A DNA stretch of 64,000 nt from the NCBI RefSeq assembly GCF_023516575.1, contig NZ_JAMGBE010000001.1:248001-312000 (forward strand), in the 5' to 3' direction. Numbering within the stretch: position 1 is the stretch's first letter; each line of letters opens with the position of its first letter. Below, piece after piece: positions 47,410 to 59,047 of this stretch. Source of the stretch: Sphingomonas hankyongi. Its GTDB lineage: Bacteria; Pseudomonadota; Alphaproteobacteria; Sphingomonadales; Sphingomonadaceae. The position numbers were made by a program, and so were the translations under genes. Below the pieces are notes generated by a model. The model saw nothing but the letters and a program-made list of their open reading frames with translations. It was not told the origin of the DNA and made no database searches.

Positions 47410-49155
47410 ATGGCGACCACGACCTTCCCAACCCGCGACGATTTCGCGGCCCTGCTCAACCAAAGCCTCGGCGGCGAGAACGAAACCTTCGAAGGCAAGG
47501 TGGTGAAGGGCACCGTCACCGCGATCGAGAACGACATGGCGGTGATCGACGTGGGCCTGAAGTCCGAGGGTCGCGTGCCGCTGCGCGAATTTGCCGCGCC
47601 GGGCCAGAAAGCCGAGCTTAGCGTCGGCGATGAGGTCGAGGTCTTCGTCGACCGTGTCGAGAACAGCGCCGGCGAAGCGATGCTGTCGCGCGACCGCGCT
47701 CGCCGCGAAGCCGCGTGGGACAAGCTCGAAGGCGAATTTTCCGCCGGCAACCGCGTCGAAGGCGTGATCTTCGGCCGTGTGAAGGGCGGCTTCACCGTCG
47801 ATCTCGGCGGCGCCGTGGCCTTCCTTCCCGGCAGCCAGGTCGACATTCGGCCGGTCCGCGACGTTCAGCCGCTGATGGACCTCCCGCAGCCCTTCCAGAT
47901 CCTGAAGATGGATCGTCGCCGCGGCAACATCGTCGTATCGCGCCGCGCCATCCTCGAGGAAACCCGCGCCGAGCAGCGCAGCGGCCTCATCCAGAGCCTC
48001 GCGGAAGGCCAGGTCATCGAGGGCGTGGTCAAGAACATCACCGACTACGGCGCCTTCGTCGACCTCGGCGGCATCGACGGCCTGCTCCACGTCACCGACA
48101 TCAGCTACAAGCGCGTCAATCACCCGTCCGAGGTTCTGAACATCGGCGACACGGTGAAGGTGCAGATCATCCGCATCAACCGCGAGACCCAGCGCATCAG
48201 CCTCGGCATGAAGCAGCTCGAGAGCGATCCGTGGGAAGGCGCCGGCGCGAAATATCCGGTCGGCGGCGTGTTCCGCGGCCGCGTGACCAACATCACCGAA
48301 TATGGCGCTTTCGTGGAGCTCGAGGCCGGCATCGAGGGCCTGGTCCACGTCTCCGAAATGAGCTGGACCAAGAAGAACGTGCATCCGGGCAAGATCGTCA
48401 GCACTTCGCAGGAAGTCGACGTGAAGGTGCTCGAGGTTGACGAGGAAAAGCGCCGTATCTCGCTTGGCTTGAAGCAGGCTCAGGAAAATCCGTGGGCGGG
48501 CTTTGCCGAGAAGCATCCGGTCGGTTCGACCGTCGAAGGCGAGGTCAAGAATGCCACCGAATTCGGCCTGTTCATCGGGCTCGAGGGCGACGTCGACGGC
48601 ATGGTCCACATGTCGGACATCGCCTGGGGCGTCTCGGGCGAGGAAGCGCTTCAGCTTCACCGCAAGGGCGAGACCGTCAAGGCGCAGGTCCTCGACGTCG
48701 ACGTCGAGAAGGAGCGCATCAGCCTTGGCATGAAGCAGCTCGAAGGCGCGGGCTCTGGCGCCAGCACCGGCGGCGCTTCGGCCGCCGGCGGCGTCAAGAA
48801 GGGCGATACGGTCACGATCACCGTCCGCGCCGTTCAGGATGCGGGTCTCGACGTTCAGGTCGGTGACGACGGAGCAACTGGCTTCGTGAAGCGCACGGAC
48901 CTCGGCCGCGACCGCGACGAGCAGCGGCCGGAGCGTTTCCAGCCCGGCCAGAAGTTCGATGCCCTGGTCATCGGCTTCGACCGTTCGAAGAAGCCGAACT
49001 TCTCGGTGAAGGCGTTGCAGATCGCCGAAGAGAAGCAGGCTGTCGCCCAATATGGCTCGTCGGATTCCGGCGCTTCGCTCGGCGACATCCTGGGCCAGGC
49101 GCTCAAGGAGAAGGCAGAAGCTTCCGCCAAGGCTGAGAAGAAGTCCAAGAAGTAA
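47410..49155 (+). CDS. rpsA: 30S ribosomal protein S1
   Basis: A 581-residue protein with six S1 RNA-binding repeats; clear ones begin at GKVVKGTVTAIENDMAVIDV, GNRVEGVIFGRVKGGFTVDL, GQVIEGVVKNITDYGAFVDL, GGVFRGRVTNITEYGAFVEL and GSTVEGEVKNATEFGLFIGL. S1 binds mRNA at the 30S platform and helps initiation on structured leaders. The C terminus is Lys- and Ala-rich. Length is typical for alphaproteobacteria. ihfB follows, as is common. Confidence 0.98.
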   Translation: MATTTFPTRDDFAALLNQSLGGENETFEGKVVKGTVTAIENDMAVIDVGLKSEGRVPLREFAAPGQKAELSVGDEVEVFVDRVENSAGEAMLSRDRARREAAWDKLEGEFSAGNRVEGVIFGRVKGGFTVDLGGAVAFLPGSQVDIRPVRDVQPLMDLPQPFQILKMDRRRGNIVVSRRAILEETRAEQRSGLIQSLAEGQVIEGVVKNITDYGAFVDLGGIDGLLHVTDISYKRVNHPSEVLNIGDTVKVQIIRINRETQRISLGMKQLESDPWEGAGAKYPVGGVFRGRVTNITEYGAFVELEAGIEGLVHVSEMSWTKKNVHPGKIVSTSQEVDVKVLEVDEEKRRISLGLKQAQENPWAGFAEKHPVGSTVEGEVKNATEFGLFIGLEGDVDGMVHMSDIAWGVSGEEALQLHRKGETVKAQVLDVDVEKERISLGMKQLEGAGSGASTGGASAAGGVKKGDTVTITVRAVQDAGLDVQVGDDGATGFVKRTDLGRDRDEQRPERFQPGQKFDALVIGFDRSKKPNFSVKALQIAEEKQAVAQYGSSDSGASLGDILGQALKEKAEASAKAEKKSKK

Positions 49156-49161
49156 CGGTAA

Positions 49162-49190
49162 AGGCGGCGTTTCTTTGTGAGGCGCCGCCT
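49162..49190 (+). terminator. Terminator-like stem-loop after rpsA
   Basis: AGGCGGCG (49162-49169) pairs perfectly with CGCCGCCT (49183-49190) across 13 bases, starting seven bases after the rpsA stop. There is no T run, so it is an imperfect intrinsic terminator. Confidence 0.5.
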
Positions 49191-49293
49191 CCACTTCCGG
49201 CTTGCAAGAATGCACGTTTCCTGACAGCAATCCGCGCAGGGCCTTGCTATGGGGGAGTCGGGCGCCGGGCATCAGTCCTTTAGCGGGGAAACC

Positions 49294-49593
49294 ATGATCC
49301 GTTCCGAACTTGTGCAGAAGCTTTGCAGCGACTTTCCCGATCTCACTCAACGTGAGGTCGAAGGTGTCGTCAGCGCGATCTTCGATTCAATCACCGACCA
49401 GCTGGCGCAAGGCGGCCGTGTAGAGCTTCGTGGCTTCGGTGCTTTCTCTTCTCGCCAGCGCGATGCGCGCATCGGCCGCAACCCGCGCACCGGGGAAGCT
49501 GTCCCCGTGGACGCCAAGCGCGTTCCCTACTTCAAGCCCGGGAAGGAAATGCGCGAGCGGCTCAACCTGCAGGACGCGCCCGCCGAATTATAA
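49294..49593 (+). CDS. ihfB: Integration host factor beta subunit
   Basis: A 99-residue HU/IHF-family DNA-bending protein. [20 protein letters not shown] is the beta-subunit N terminus, and [20 protein letters not shown] followed by RNPRTGEAV forms the DNA-binding arm with the Pro that intercalates. IHF works as an alpha-beta heterodimer in recombination, replication and promoter architecture. I chose the ATG at 49294 behind GGGGAA; upstream starts add a non-homologous tail. Confidence 0.96.
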   Translation: MIRSELVQKLCSDFPDLTQREVEGVVSAIFDSITDQLAQGGRVELRGFGAFSSRQRDARIGRNPRTGEAVPVDAKRVPYFKPGKEMRERLNLQDAPAEL

Positions 49594-49611
49594 TGCTACT
49601 CCGCAGTTCGT

Positions 49612-49698
49612 GCGGACGTGGCGGAACCGGTAGACGCTGGAGACTTAAAATCTTCTGCCCGTAAGGGCGTGCGGGTTCGAGTCCCGCCGTCCGCACCA
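49612..49698 (+). tRNA. tRNA-Leu (UAA)
   Basis: An 87-base type II tRNA with a long variable arm (TGCCCGTAAGGGCG). The acceptor stem GCGGACG pairs with CGTCCGC, the T arm has GGGTTCGAGTCCC, and the anticodon loop CTTAAAA gives TAA. The 3' CCA is encoded. Confidence 0.97.
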
Positions 49699-49764
49699 GA
49701 TTGCGGGACAAATAAGTCCACGCTGAACAGCAATTTATTAAGCGTCCCTGCTTAGGCTTGCGAT

Positions 49765-51378
49765 GTGCGTAGCGTCGAGACGTCCCAATTGAAGGCCGCG
49801 AGGCAGGCCCGTCTGGCCGCGGCGCATCGCGACGCGATCGTAGTGGTCGTGCTCATTACCGCCGTGATGCTCCTCATCTGGAACGGAAGCACCTTCTTCA
49901 ACAGCCTCCGCATCGGCGTTCCTGTTTTCGGACCGGAGATCCGGATCGCCAGCACCGCGTTGACGCTGAACGTCGCGCTGATCCTTTTCGGATGGCGCCG
50001 ATATGTCGAGCTGCAGCACGAAGCGGAAATGCGCGCGGACAGTGAGCGTCGCGCCGCCGTCCTTGCCTCGACGGACACGGCCACCGGCCTGAACAACCGC
50101 AAGGGATTCGCTGACAAGACTGAGCAAATGATGATCGCTGCCAAGGAACGCGGCGAGGAGGTCGCCGTGCTCTCAATGCAGATCCATCGCTTCAAGCTGG
50201 TCAACGACCAGCATGGTTACGATACCGGCGATCGCCTACTGAAATCACTGGCGGCGGCAATGGTCGAGACACTGGGCGCCGACGCCGTCGTGGCACGGGT
50301 CAGTGGTGACGAGTTCGCAGCGTCGCTACCGGTCAGCCCGGATGAGCTCGATGCGGTCGAGCAGCGCGCGGAGGCCGTCCTGCACGGGATCACGCGCCCT
50401 TTCATGATCGATGAGCGCATGATCCAGGTCGGCGCCTTCATCGGCATAGCGTCCGCTCCTGCCGGAGAGGTCCGCGTGCCAGACATGCTCCGCCGCGCGG
50501 ATATCGCCTTGAACCATGCAAAGAACGGACGGGTGGCCCGCCCGGTCTGGTTTGATGCAGGAATGGAGCGCGCGCTCGTCGCCCAGAGCGAAATTGAACA
50601 AGGCATCCGCTATGGCCTCGAGCACGGCCAGTTCATTCCCTTCTTCGAACCGCAGATCGACCTGGGTACGGGCGAGATCGTCGGCTTCGAGGTGCTGGCG
50701 AGGTGGAATCATCCCCTCTCGGGAGTCATAGGCCCGGACGTCTTCATCCCGATCGCCGAAGAAATCGGGCTTATCGGCCGCCTTTCCGAGCAGGTGATCG
50801 GCGAAGCTCTCCGCCACGCCGCCGCGTGGGACGCCGATGTCCAGATTTCGGTCAACATCTCCCCGACACAATTCACCGACGGGTGGCTCGCCCAGCGCAT
50901 CGTCCGTCTTCTCACCGAGACCGCCTTCCCGGCAAACCGCCTGGTCGTCGAGATTACGGAAAGTTCGCTCATCGCGGACCTAGACCTGGCAAGATCCATC
51001 GTCGCGAGCCTGAAGAACCAGGGCGTGCGGCTTGCGCTCGACGATTTCGGAACCGGTTTCGCCTCTCTGTCCAACCTCCGGTCGCTACCGTTCGACATGA
51101 TCAAGATCGACCGGAGCTTCGTCACCAATATCCAGGGCAACAAGGAAAGCCTGGCCATCACCCGCGCGGTGACCACCCTCGCCAACGCTCTGTCAGTCCC
51201 GGTCTGTGTCGAAGGCATCGAGAGCGAGGGCGCGCTGGAAGCAGTCGTCGCGCTGGGCTGCGAAGTGGGTCAGGGCTGGTACTTTGGAAAGCCGATGCCG
51301 TCCGAGCAAGCCCGCGACCTGCTCAATCTCCGGGCCGGCAGCGCCACCGAACTGCGCCCAAACGTCGCCCACGGCTAG
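49765..51378 (+). CDS. GGDEF-EAL cyclic-di-GMP enzyme, membrane-anchored
   Basis: A 537-residue protein with two N-terminal helices (about 24-42 and 62-77) and no large periplasmic sensor. The GGDEF domain carries SGDEF in RVSGDEFAASL, a variant of the signature. The EAL domain shows EVLARWNHP, Asn in VNISPTQF, ITESS, DDFGTGFASL, KIDRSFV, VEGIES and GQGWYFGKP, so the phosphodiesterase residues appear intact. I read it as probably a c-di-GMP phosphodiesterase with a GGDEF domain that may be weakly active or regulatory. Start is GTG. It lies 66 bases after tRNA-Leu. Confidence 0.92.
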   Translation: MRSVETSQLKAARQARLAAAHRDAIVVVVLITAVMLLIWNGSTFFNSLRIGVPVFGPEIRIASTALTLNVALILFGWRRYVELQHEAEMRADSERRAAVLASTDTATGLNNRKGFADKTEQMMIAAKERGEEVAVLSMQIHRFKLVNDQHGYDTGDRLLKSLAAAMVETLGADAVVARVSGDEFAASLPVSPDELDAVEQRAEAVLHGITRPFMIDERMIQVGAFIGIASAPAGEVRVPDMLRRADIALNHAKNGRVARPVWFDAGMERALVAQSEIEQGIRYGLEHGQFIPFFEPQIDLGTGEIVGFEVLARWNHPLSGVIGPDVFIPIAEEIGLIGRLSEQVIGEALRHAAAWDADVQISVNISPTQFTDGWLAQRIVRLLTETAFPANRLVVEITESSLIADLDLARSIVASLKNQGVRLALDDFGTGFASLSNLRSLPFDMIKIDRSFVTNIQGNKESLAITRAVTTLANALSVPVCVEGIESEGALEAVVALGCEVGQGWYFGKPMPSEQARDLLNLRAGSATELRPNVAHG

Positions 51379-51478
51379 GGCGCGCATACACCCCTAAGTG
51401 TACCACAGCGGGACGGCCCGGAGCCGAAGCCTGCGCGCGGGGTTTTCAGCATGGTTAAAGTCGCGTTAGGAATTAGCC

Positions 51479-51661
51479 ATGCAGTTGTTGCGAGCACCGA
51501 TTGCGGCCAATCCCCTGAGCTTCGGCAAGGCGCCGAAGCCAGCGGTTCCGTCCGTGCCGCCGGCGGTCCCAGCGCAACCGAGCAGCCTTGCAAGCGACGT
51601 GAAATTGTTCGCGATGACCTTTGCCGCAGGCTTCGTCTTCGTTTCCCTCTTCATCGCCTAG
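51479..51661 (+). CDS. Small tail-anchored membrane protein
   Basis: A 60-residue protein: a polar, Pro-rich N-terminal part (ANPLSFGKAPKPAVPSVPPA) and one C-terminal helix (LFAMTFAAGFVFVSLFIA) that ends at the stop. AGGA precedes the ATG at 51479. No function is known to me. Its clean topology and good ribosome-binding site make it a likely real gene. Confidence 0.65.
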   Translation: MQLLRAPIAANPLSFGKAPKPAVPSVPPAVPAQPSSLASDVKLFAMTFAAGFVFVSLFIA

Positions 51662-51677
51662 GGCGCAGCCCAAGGCC

Positions 51678-52991
51678 TCAGTCGCAGGCGACGTGAAGCT
51701 TCCATCCTAGCCAGGCCGCAAGCATGCTGCCGACCGCCACGATCAGCAGGCTGTCAGCGACCGTGACTCCAAGCTGCACGGCGACGGTCAGGATCAACGT
51801 CGCAGCGACCATGAAGCCCGAATTGACGATGTTGTTCGCAGCAATCGTCCGCGCCGTTTCTGACTTGGGGACCGTCGTGGTCAGGAAGGCATAAAGCGGC
51901 ACGACGAACATGCCGCCCGCGATCGCCACGCCGAGCAGATCGACCACCACCATCCAGCTGTTCGGGACAGTCAGGAAGGTCTGGATGTCGTGCAGACCTC
52001 CCGCGTGAGTGGGCCAGTGGCGGACGCGTCGGAAGAGATCGAGGACGAAGACACCCATGAACAAGGCAGAGAATGGCGCGTATCGTGCCGAGACCTCGCC
52101 TTTGAGGAGCCAGTTCACCAGTACGGAGCCGATCGCGACCCCGACCGAAAAGATGGCGAGGAACATCGTGGCGACCGTCTGGTCCGAACTGAGGCCGTTT
52201 TTGACGAGGGGCGGGAATTGCGCCGCGAGAACGGCGCCCATTGCCCAGAAAAAGCTGATGGCGACGATTGCGAGATAGAGCCGGCGAACATGCAGGGTCC
52301 CGCTGACCAAAGTCACGGAAGCGCGGATGATGTGCCAGTCCATGCCCCGAGTCGGAAGCCCGGGAAGCTCGGCATCGTCGGAAGGCGGCGCGGGCGGAAC
52401 GAGCCCTCCCGCAAAACGTCCGAGGATCGCCACAACGAGAACCGCGACTGCCGCATATTCCGCATGGAAGGACCCGTCGGGACGCTGCAGGACCAGCAGT
52501 CCTCCGAGGATCGTGCCACCGAGGATGGCGATATATGTGCCCGCCTCCACCAGACCGGTCCCACCCAGGACCTCGTCCCGTTCGAGATGCTGCGGCAGGA
52601 TCGCGTATTTGATCGGCCCGAAAAAGGTTGAGTGCACGCCCATAGCGAACAAGGCAGCCAGCAGCAGCGGGATGTTGTGGAGCAGCAGGCCTGCCGCCCC
52701 CACCAGCATGATCGCGATCTCCGCGGTCTTCACGATCCGAACGATGAAGGCCTTGTCATTGGCGTCGGCAAGCTGACCCGACAGCGCGGACAAAAGGAAG
52801 AATGGGAGGATGAACAGGCCCCCGGCGATCGCGCTGAAGGTCGCTTCCTGCTCGGCGTCGCCGTAGATGCCGTAAATCACGAGCATCACCATCGCGGTAC
52901 GGAACAGATTGTCGTTAAACGCCCCGAGAAATTGCGTGACGAAGATCGGCATGAACCGCCGGGTCCGCACGAGGTGAAGCGCGTCGTGCAT
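51678..52991 (-). CDS. MFS transporter of the LplT (lysophospholipid) type
   Basis: A 437-residue, twelve-helix protein. The N-terminal FVTQFLGAFNDNLFRTAMVM is characteristic of the LplT group, which flips lysophospholipids inward or is fused to acyltransferases in other bacteria. GVHSTFFGPIKYAILPQHLE and the loop ALSGQLADANDKAFIVRIVK also fit. No acyltransferase domain is fused here. It is divergent from pgsA, a phospholipid synthesis gene, so a lipid role is plausible but inferred. Confidence 0.85.
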   Translation of the reverse strand: MHDALHLVRTRRFMPIFVTQFLGAFNDNLFRTAMVMLVIYGIYGDAEQEATFSAIAGGLFILPFFLLSALSGQLADANDKAFIVRIVKTAEIAIMLVGAAGLLLHNIPLLLAALFAMGVHSTFFGPIKYAILPQHLERDEVLGGTGLVEAGTYIAILGGTILGGLLVLQRPDGSFHAEYAAVAVLVVAILGRFAGGLVPPAPPSDDAELPGLPTRGMDWHIIRASVTLVSGTLHVRRLYLAIVAISFFWAMGAVLAAQFPPLVKNGLSSDQTVATMFLAIFSVGVAIGSVLVNWLLKGEVSARYAPFSALFMGVFVLDLFRRVRHWPTHAGGLHDIQTFLTVPNSWMVVVDLLGVAIAGGMFVVPLYAFLTTTVPKSETARTIAANNIVNSGFMVAATLILTVAVQLGVTVADSLLIVAVGSMLAAWLGWKLHVACD

Positions 52992-53122
52992 CAGTTTGTG
53001 GGGAGCCGCGATGGCTCCGCAAGCGAGTTCATGGGTGCGCGGTGTAACGCTTCGCGGCGAAGCGGCAAGGCAGGACGCGCCAGACTTTTGCCAAAAAGCG
53101 CCTTTCGCGTATCAGCGCGACG

Positions 53123-53692
53123 ATGCTGACGGTACCGAACCTGCTGACGCTTTCGCGGATTCTCGCGGTGCCGATTCTCGTATTCCTGCTGTGGAAGCCG
53201 GCACCGTACGATTATGCGATCACATTCGTCCTCTACTGCATCGTGGGGATCACCGATTATTTCGATGGTTATCTCGCCCGCGCGCAGGGCCGGATATCGC
53301 GACTGGGCCAGTTCCTCGACCCCATCGCCGACAAGATCATGGTCGCGGCCGTCCTCGTCATGCTGATGGCCAGCCGCAAGGCCGACGGCGACGCTCCGAT
53401 CGTCCAGGACTGGAGCGTGATCCCCGCGCTGATCATCCTACTGCGTGAGATCATGGTCTCGGGGCTTCGCGAATATCTTGCGCCTCTGAAGATCCTGGTG
53501 CCGGTCAGCGCCCTGGCGAAGTGGAAAACCACGTTCCAGCTCGTCGCCCTGGGGGCGCTCATCCTGGGCGGCGCTTTTCCGACACAGCACTGGATTCATC
53601 TCACCGGCCTGACGAGCCTCTGGGCAGCAGCGGCGCTGACCTTGACAACCGGCTGGGACTATCTCCGCGTCGGCCTGAAATACATGGACTGA
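53123..53692 (+). CDS. pgsA: CDP-diacylglycerol-glycerol-3-phosphate 3-phosphatidyltransferase
   Basis: A 189-residue inner-membrane enzyme that makes phosphatidylglycerol phosphate. The CDP-alcohol phosphotransferase motif D-G-x2-A-R-x8-G-x3-D-x3-D is seen in DYFDGYLARAQGRISRLGQF followed by LDPIADKI. The N terminus MLTVPNLLTLSRILAVPILV is typical of PgsA. Confidence 0.96.
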   Translation: MLTVPNLLTLSRILAVPILVFLLWKPAPYDYAITFVLYCIVGITDYFDGYLARAQGRISRLGQFLDPIADKIMVAAVLVMLMASRKADGDAPIVQDWSVIPALIILLREIMVSGLREYLAPLKILVPVSALAKWKTTFQLVALGALILGGAFPTQHWIHLTGLTSLWAAAALTLTTGWDYLRVGLKYMD

Positions 53693-53799
53693 CATAGAGC
53701 AGCGGACTGATCGATTTTCCGCGTCTGTCTGACCAAGTTTAATCGTTTCCGTCACTGGTGGAGTGCGCCTAGGGCATCACCGAACACCCCCAGTTTTAG

Positions 53800-56052
<2,253 letters not shown>

Positions 56053-56064
56053 CACCAGTACCGT

Positions 56065-56097
56065 CGCGGCGCTTCCCCCTCCACTCCCAGCGCCGCG
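56065..56097. terminator. Stem-loop between convergent katG and oxyR
   Basis: CGCGGCGC (56065-56072) pairs perfectly with GCGCCGCG (56090-56097) across 17 bases. Its place between two converging genes fits a bidirectional terminator, but there is no T run. Confidence 0.5.
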
Positions 56098-56125
56098 GCG
56101 GGCACTCGGTAATGGAATGCGTGCG

Positions 56126-57049
56126 TCACGCCGCGAGGGCGGGCACGACCTCCTTCGCGATCTGGCGCAGGCTTTCTGCCAGCAGGCGGAACTCCTGCTC
56201 TCGCGGTGACGAGCGCCGCCAGATCAGCGCGACCTCGCGCGAACCATGTTCCGACTTGAGCGGGCGAGCGTCTACTCCGGTCCCTTCGAGGATACCCGCC
56301 TGAATCGCCATCTCGGGCACGAATGTCAGGCCGAGACCATTATCGACCATTTGGACCAGCGTGTGCAGCGAGGTCCCCAGGATTGCCGCTTCGGCGCGCA
56401 GCTCGGGCCGATTGCACGCGGCCAAGGCATGATCCTTGAGGCAGTGGCCGTCCTCGAGCAGCAGCAATCGATTCTCGTCGATCGCGGCAGCATCCACTCG
56501 TGTCTCAGCCGGCGCCTCTCCGCGCGGAAAGGCAACGAACAGCCGATCGTCGAACAAAGCGGCCTTGTCGACGTCGCCACAGCCGAACGGCATCGCGAGG
56601 AGCACACAATCGAGCTGGCCGCGATGCAAGGCGTCGCATGCAGCCTGGCTCGCCTCCTCCCGCAGGAACAGCTTGAGGCTGGGCCATTGCTCGCGCAGCA
56701 GTGGAAGCATGGCGGGAAGGAGGAAAGGCGCGATGGTAGGGATGACACCCATGCGCAACTCGCCATGGAGCGGTTGCCCTTGAGCGCGGGCAAGATCGGA
56801 GAGCTCCTCGGCTTCGCGCAGGACGCGCAGCGCCTTTGACGAGATCTTGTTTCCCAAGGGCGTAAAGCGCACCACGCGCCGCGTGCGCTCGACGAGCACG
56901 ACGCCAAGCAGGTTCTCCAGCTCTCGCAGCCCTGCGGAGAGCGTCGATTGAGTGACGAAACAGGCTTCGGCCGCCTTGCCGAAATGGCCGTGCTGGTGAA
57001 GCGCGACCAAATACTGAAGCTGTTTGATGGTAGGCAGATGAACTGTCAT
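56126..57049 (-). CDS. oxyR: Hydrogen-peroxide sensor OxyR (LysR family)
   Basis: A 307-residue LysR regulator. The winged helix has IKQLQYLVALHQHGHFGKAA and FVTQSTLSAGLRELENLLGV. The redox Cys pair is visible in LEDGHCLKDHALAACNRP, nine residues apart as in OxyR, which forms a disulfide on contact with H2O2. The adjacent katG is the expected target. Activation on katG is inferred from neighbourhood and known biology. Confidence 0.95.
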   Translation of the reverse strand: MTVHLPTIKQLQYLVALHQHGHFGKAAEACFVTQSTLSAGLRELENLLGVVLVERTRRVVRFTPLGNKISSKALRVLREAEELSDLARAQGQPLHGELRMGVIPTIAPFLLPAMLPLLREQWPSLKLFLREEASQAACDALHRGQLDCVLLAMPFGCGDVDKAALFDDRLFVAFPRGEAPAETRVDAAAIDENRLLLLEDGHCLKDHALAACNRPELRAEAAILGTSLHTLVQMVDNGLGLTFVPEMAIQAGILEGTGVDARPLKSEHGSREVALIWRRSSPREQEFRLLAESLRQIAKEVVPALAA

Positions 57050-57110
57050 CGATAGGTCCGATCAGTCCAACCGCCATAAGTGACTCCGCCGATTTACGCG
57101 AGTCACATGC

Positions 57111-57863
57111 TCAGGTCAGTGCGCGGTACAGGCCATATCCGCTGGTCAGCGTCACGAGAGCGCCGACGAAGGTCAACAACGTGTCGGGATTGACCTTCTT
57201 GGCGATGAAGGCGCCGAACGGTGCGGCGACCACTCCCCCGATCAGCAACCCCGAGGTCGCCACCGTGAACGCCTTCCATCCCAGCGCCGCTATGAAGGTC
57301 GCGGAGATCGTGATCGTGAGGAAAAACTCCGCTGTGTTCACCGTGCCGATGGTCTTCCGGGGATTGCTGCCTTGGACGAGCAGGTTCGAGGTCACGATCG
57401 CGCCCCAGCCCCCGCCCCCGGCAGCGTCCAGGAAGCCGCCGATCAGACCGAGAGGGCTTACGATTTTCGGCTGCCGCTCCGTGTGCTGGTGCATCACTCC
57501 GCGATAGAAAAGGTAAAGGCCGAGCGCGGTCAGGTAGGCGAGCACGAAGGGCTTAGCTGTGTCGGCCGGAAGCTGCGTCAGGACGTACGCGCCGAGGATT
57601 CCACCGATGATTCCCGGAACCGCGATGCGGAAGAAGAGCCGCCAATCGACGTTGCGATGCGCAACATGGCTTATGCCGGACACTGCCGTTGTGAAGGTCT
57701 CTGCAGTGTGCACTCCGGCTGATGCGGCGGCCGGTGGCACGCCCATGCTGATCAGCAGCGTGCTCGAAATCTGGCCGTAGGCCATCCCCAGCGCACCATC
57801 GACGAGCTGGGCAGCAAATCCGATCGCGATGAAGATGAGCAAGGTGGTCGGATCGACCAGCAA
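57111..57863 (-). CDS. TauE/SafE-family sulfite or organosulfur exporter
   Basis: A 250-residue, seven- or eight-helix permease with the repeat motif FIAIGFAAQLVDGALGMAYG near the N terminus and GLIGGFLDAAGGGGWGAIVT in the second half. Family members export sulfite, sulfoacetate or related anions. The next gene, divergent, is cysE for cysteine synthesis, so a sulfur role is plausible. Confidence 0.9.
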   Translation of the reverse strand: MLVDPTTLLIFIAIGFAAQLVDGALGMAYGQISSTLLISMGVPPAAASAGVHTAETFTTAVSGISHVAHRNVDWRLFFRIAVPGIIGGILGAYVLTQLPADTAKPFVLAYLTALGLYLFYRGVMHQHTERQPKIVSPLGLIGGFLDAAGGGGWGAIVTSNLLVQGSNPRKTIGTVNTAEFFLTITISATFIAALGWKAFTVATSGLLIGGVVAAPFGAFIAKKVNPDTLLTFVGALVTLTSGYGLYRALT

Positions 57864-58022
57864 ATCGGGTAAAATCAGGCCTCTCCAACCATCTTATCGC
57901 CGCGCCTTTGCCGGACCGGGCGGTCAGCGGCAAGTCCAACTCCGGGACGGAACATTCGCTCCCGCTGGCAATTCGACGGCAGCGCACTTAAATTGCATCC
58001 GCAACAACAAAGGGTGGGCCCT

Positions 58023-58709
58023 TTGCAGTCTGGCCTGTTGGAATATCTGGATTCGGTTAAGTCGCGGGATCCCGCGGCGCGCTCGCGGTGGGATGTCATC
58101 TTCTATCCGGGCGTCATCGCGCTCGGCCTCCATCGCGTCGCGCACTGGCTCTGGGAGGGGCATCTCTACTTCCCCGCCCGCCTGGTGAATCAGTTGGCGC
58201 GCTTCCTCACCGCGATCGACATCCATCCCGGCGCCAAGATCGGCAAGCGCTTCTTCCTCGATCACGGATTCAGCGTGATCGGCGAGAGCGCCGAGATTTG
58301 CGACGACGTCACCATCTATCAGCACGTGACCTTGGGCGGCACCAACCCGACCACAGGCGTCGGCGGCAAGCGCCACCCCACCATCCGGTCCGGCGTCGTC
58401 ATCGGCTCCGGGGCGCAGGTCCTCGGGCCCATCGAAATCGGCGAAGGCGCCAAGATCGGCGCCAATTCGGTCGTCACGAAAGACGTCGCGCCGCACCAGA
58501 CGGTGGTGGGCATTCCCGCAAAGCCGGTGCCGGTCGACAGCGTGCATTACAGTCCTGGCTTCGTTCCGTACGGCACGCCGTTCGGTGAGGATGTCGATCC
58601 CACCCGTGCCCGGCTCGCGGAGTTGGAACGCGAGCTGGAAGAACTGCGAAAGGAGGTCGCGGTGCTTAAAGCCGGGCGCCAGTCGCAGCCGAAGGTGAAG
58701 AGCGCTTGA
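58023..58709 (+). CDS. cysE: Serine O-acetyltransferase (CysE/EpsC type)
   Basis: About 228 residues. It makes O-acetylserine from serine and acetyl-CoA for cysteine synthesis. [20 protein letters not shown] and [20 protein letters not shown] are the family signatures with the catalytic Asp and His in the hexapeptide-repeat domain; [20 protein letters not shown] continues it. The C terminus is a charged coil. The start is uncertain: I favour the TTG at 58023, behind AAAGGGTGG, because it gives the N terminus usual for this short form; TTG 57993 and GTG 58014 are alternatives. Confidence 0.9.
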   Translation: MQSGLLEYLDSVKSRDPAARSRWDVIFYPGVIALGLHRVAHWLWEGHLYFPARLVNQLARFLTAIDIHPGAKIGKRFFLDHGFSVIGESAEICDDVTIYQHVTLGGTNPTTGVGGKRHPTIRSGVVIGSGAQVLGPIEIGEGAKIGANSVVTKDVAPHQTVVGIPAKPVPVDSVHYSPGFVPYGTPFGEDVDPTRARLAELERELEELRKEVAVLKAGRQSQPKVKSA

Positions 58710-59047
58710 GCGTCATCGCGCCGTTCCCGTCCACTTGGGACCGGCGCCCGATTGCCAGCTTCGACCGCAAGGAGCTCATGCGCATCCTGGACCTCTACGG
58801 CCGGATGGTGGCCGCAGGTCACTGGCGAGATTATGCTCTGCGGATCGACCCTGACGTCGCCATGTTCGCCGCCTACCGACGGCACTCCGAACGGCCTGAA
58901 GTGCTAATAGAAAAACGCCCCGCGCTTCGATTGAAGCAGGGGGCGTTCGCGTTGGTCGGTGAGCATGGGGCCGTTCTCAAGCGGGGCCACGAACTCGCTG
59001 GAGTCCTGGCCCCGCTCGAGCGGCGGCTCATGCGGCTTGTTGGGTGA
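58706..59047 (+). CDS. DUF2794 family protein
   Basis: A 113-residue protein: the start [20 protein letters not shown], then [36 protein letters not shown] and [20 protein letters not shown], matching the alphaproteobacterial DUF2794 family of unknown role. Start is TTG at 58706, overlapping the cysE stop by four bases. The last 20 bases overlap the convergent membrane-protein gene. Confidence 0.88.
   Translation: MSVIAPFPSTWDRRPIASFDRKELMRILDLYGRMVAAGHWRDYALRIDPDVAMFAAYRRHSERPEVLIEKRPALRLKQGAFALVGEHGAVLKRGHELAGVLAPLERRLMRLVG

Noticed and set aside
47176-49350. A 724-codon open frame antisense to rpsA
   Set aside because: It mirrors rpsA almost exactly, has low-complexity Leu/Asp/His-rich sequence with no family motif, and arises from strong GC3 codon bias on the other strand.
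51380-51438. A hairpin after the GGDEF-EAL gene (GCGCGCA with TGCGCGC)
   Set aside because: The loop would be about 45 bases and the arms are simple GC alternation, so chance pairing is likely.
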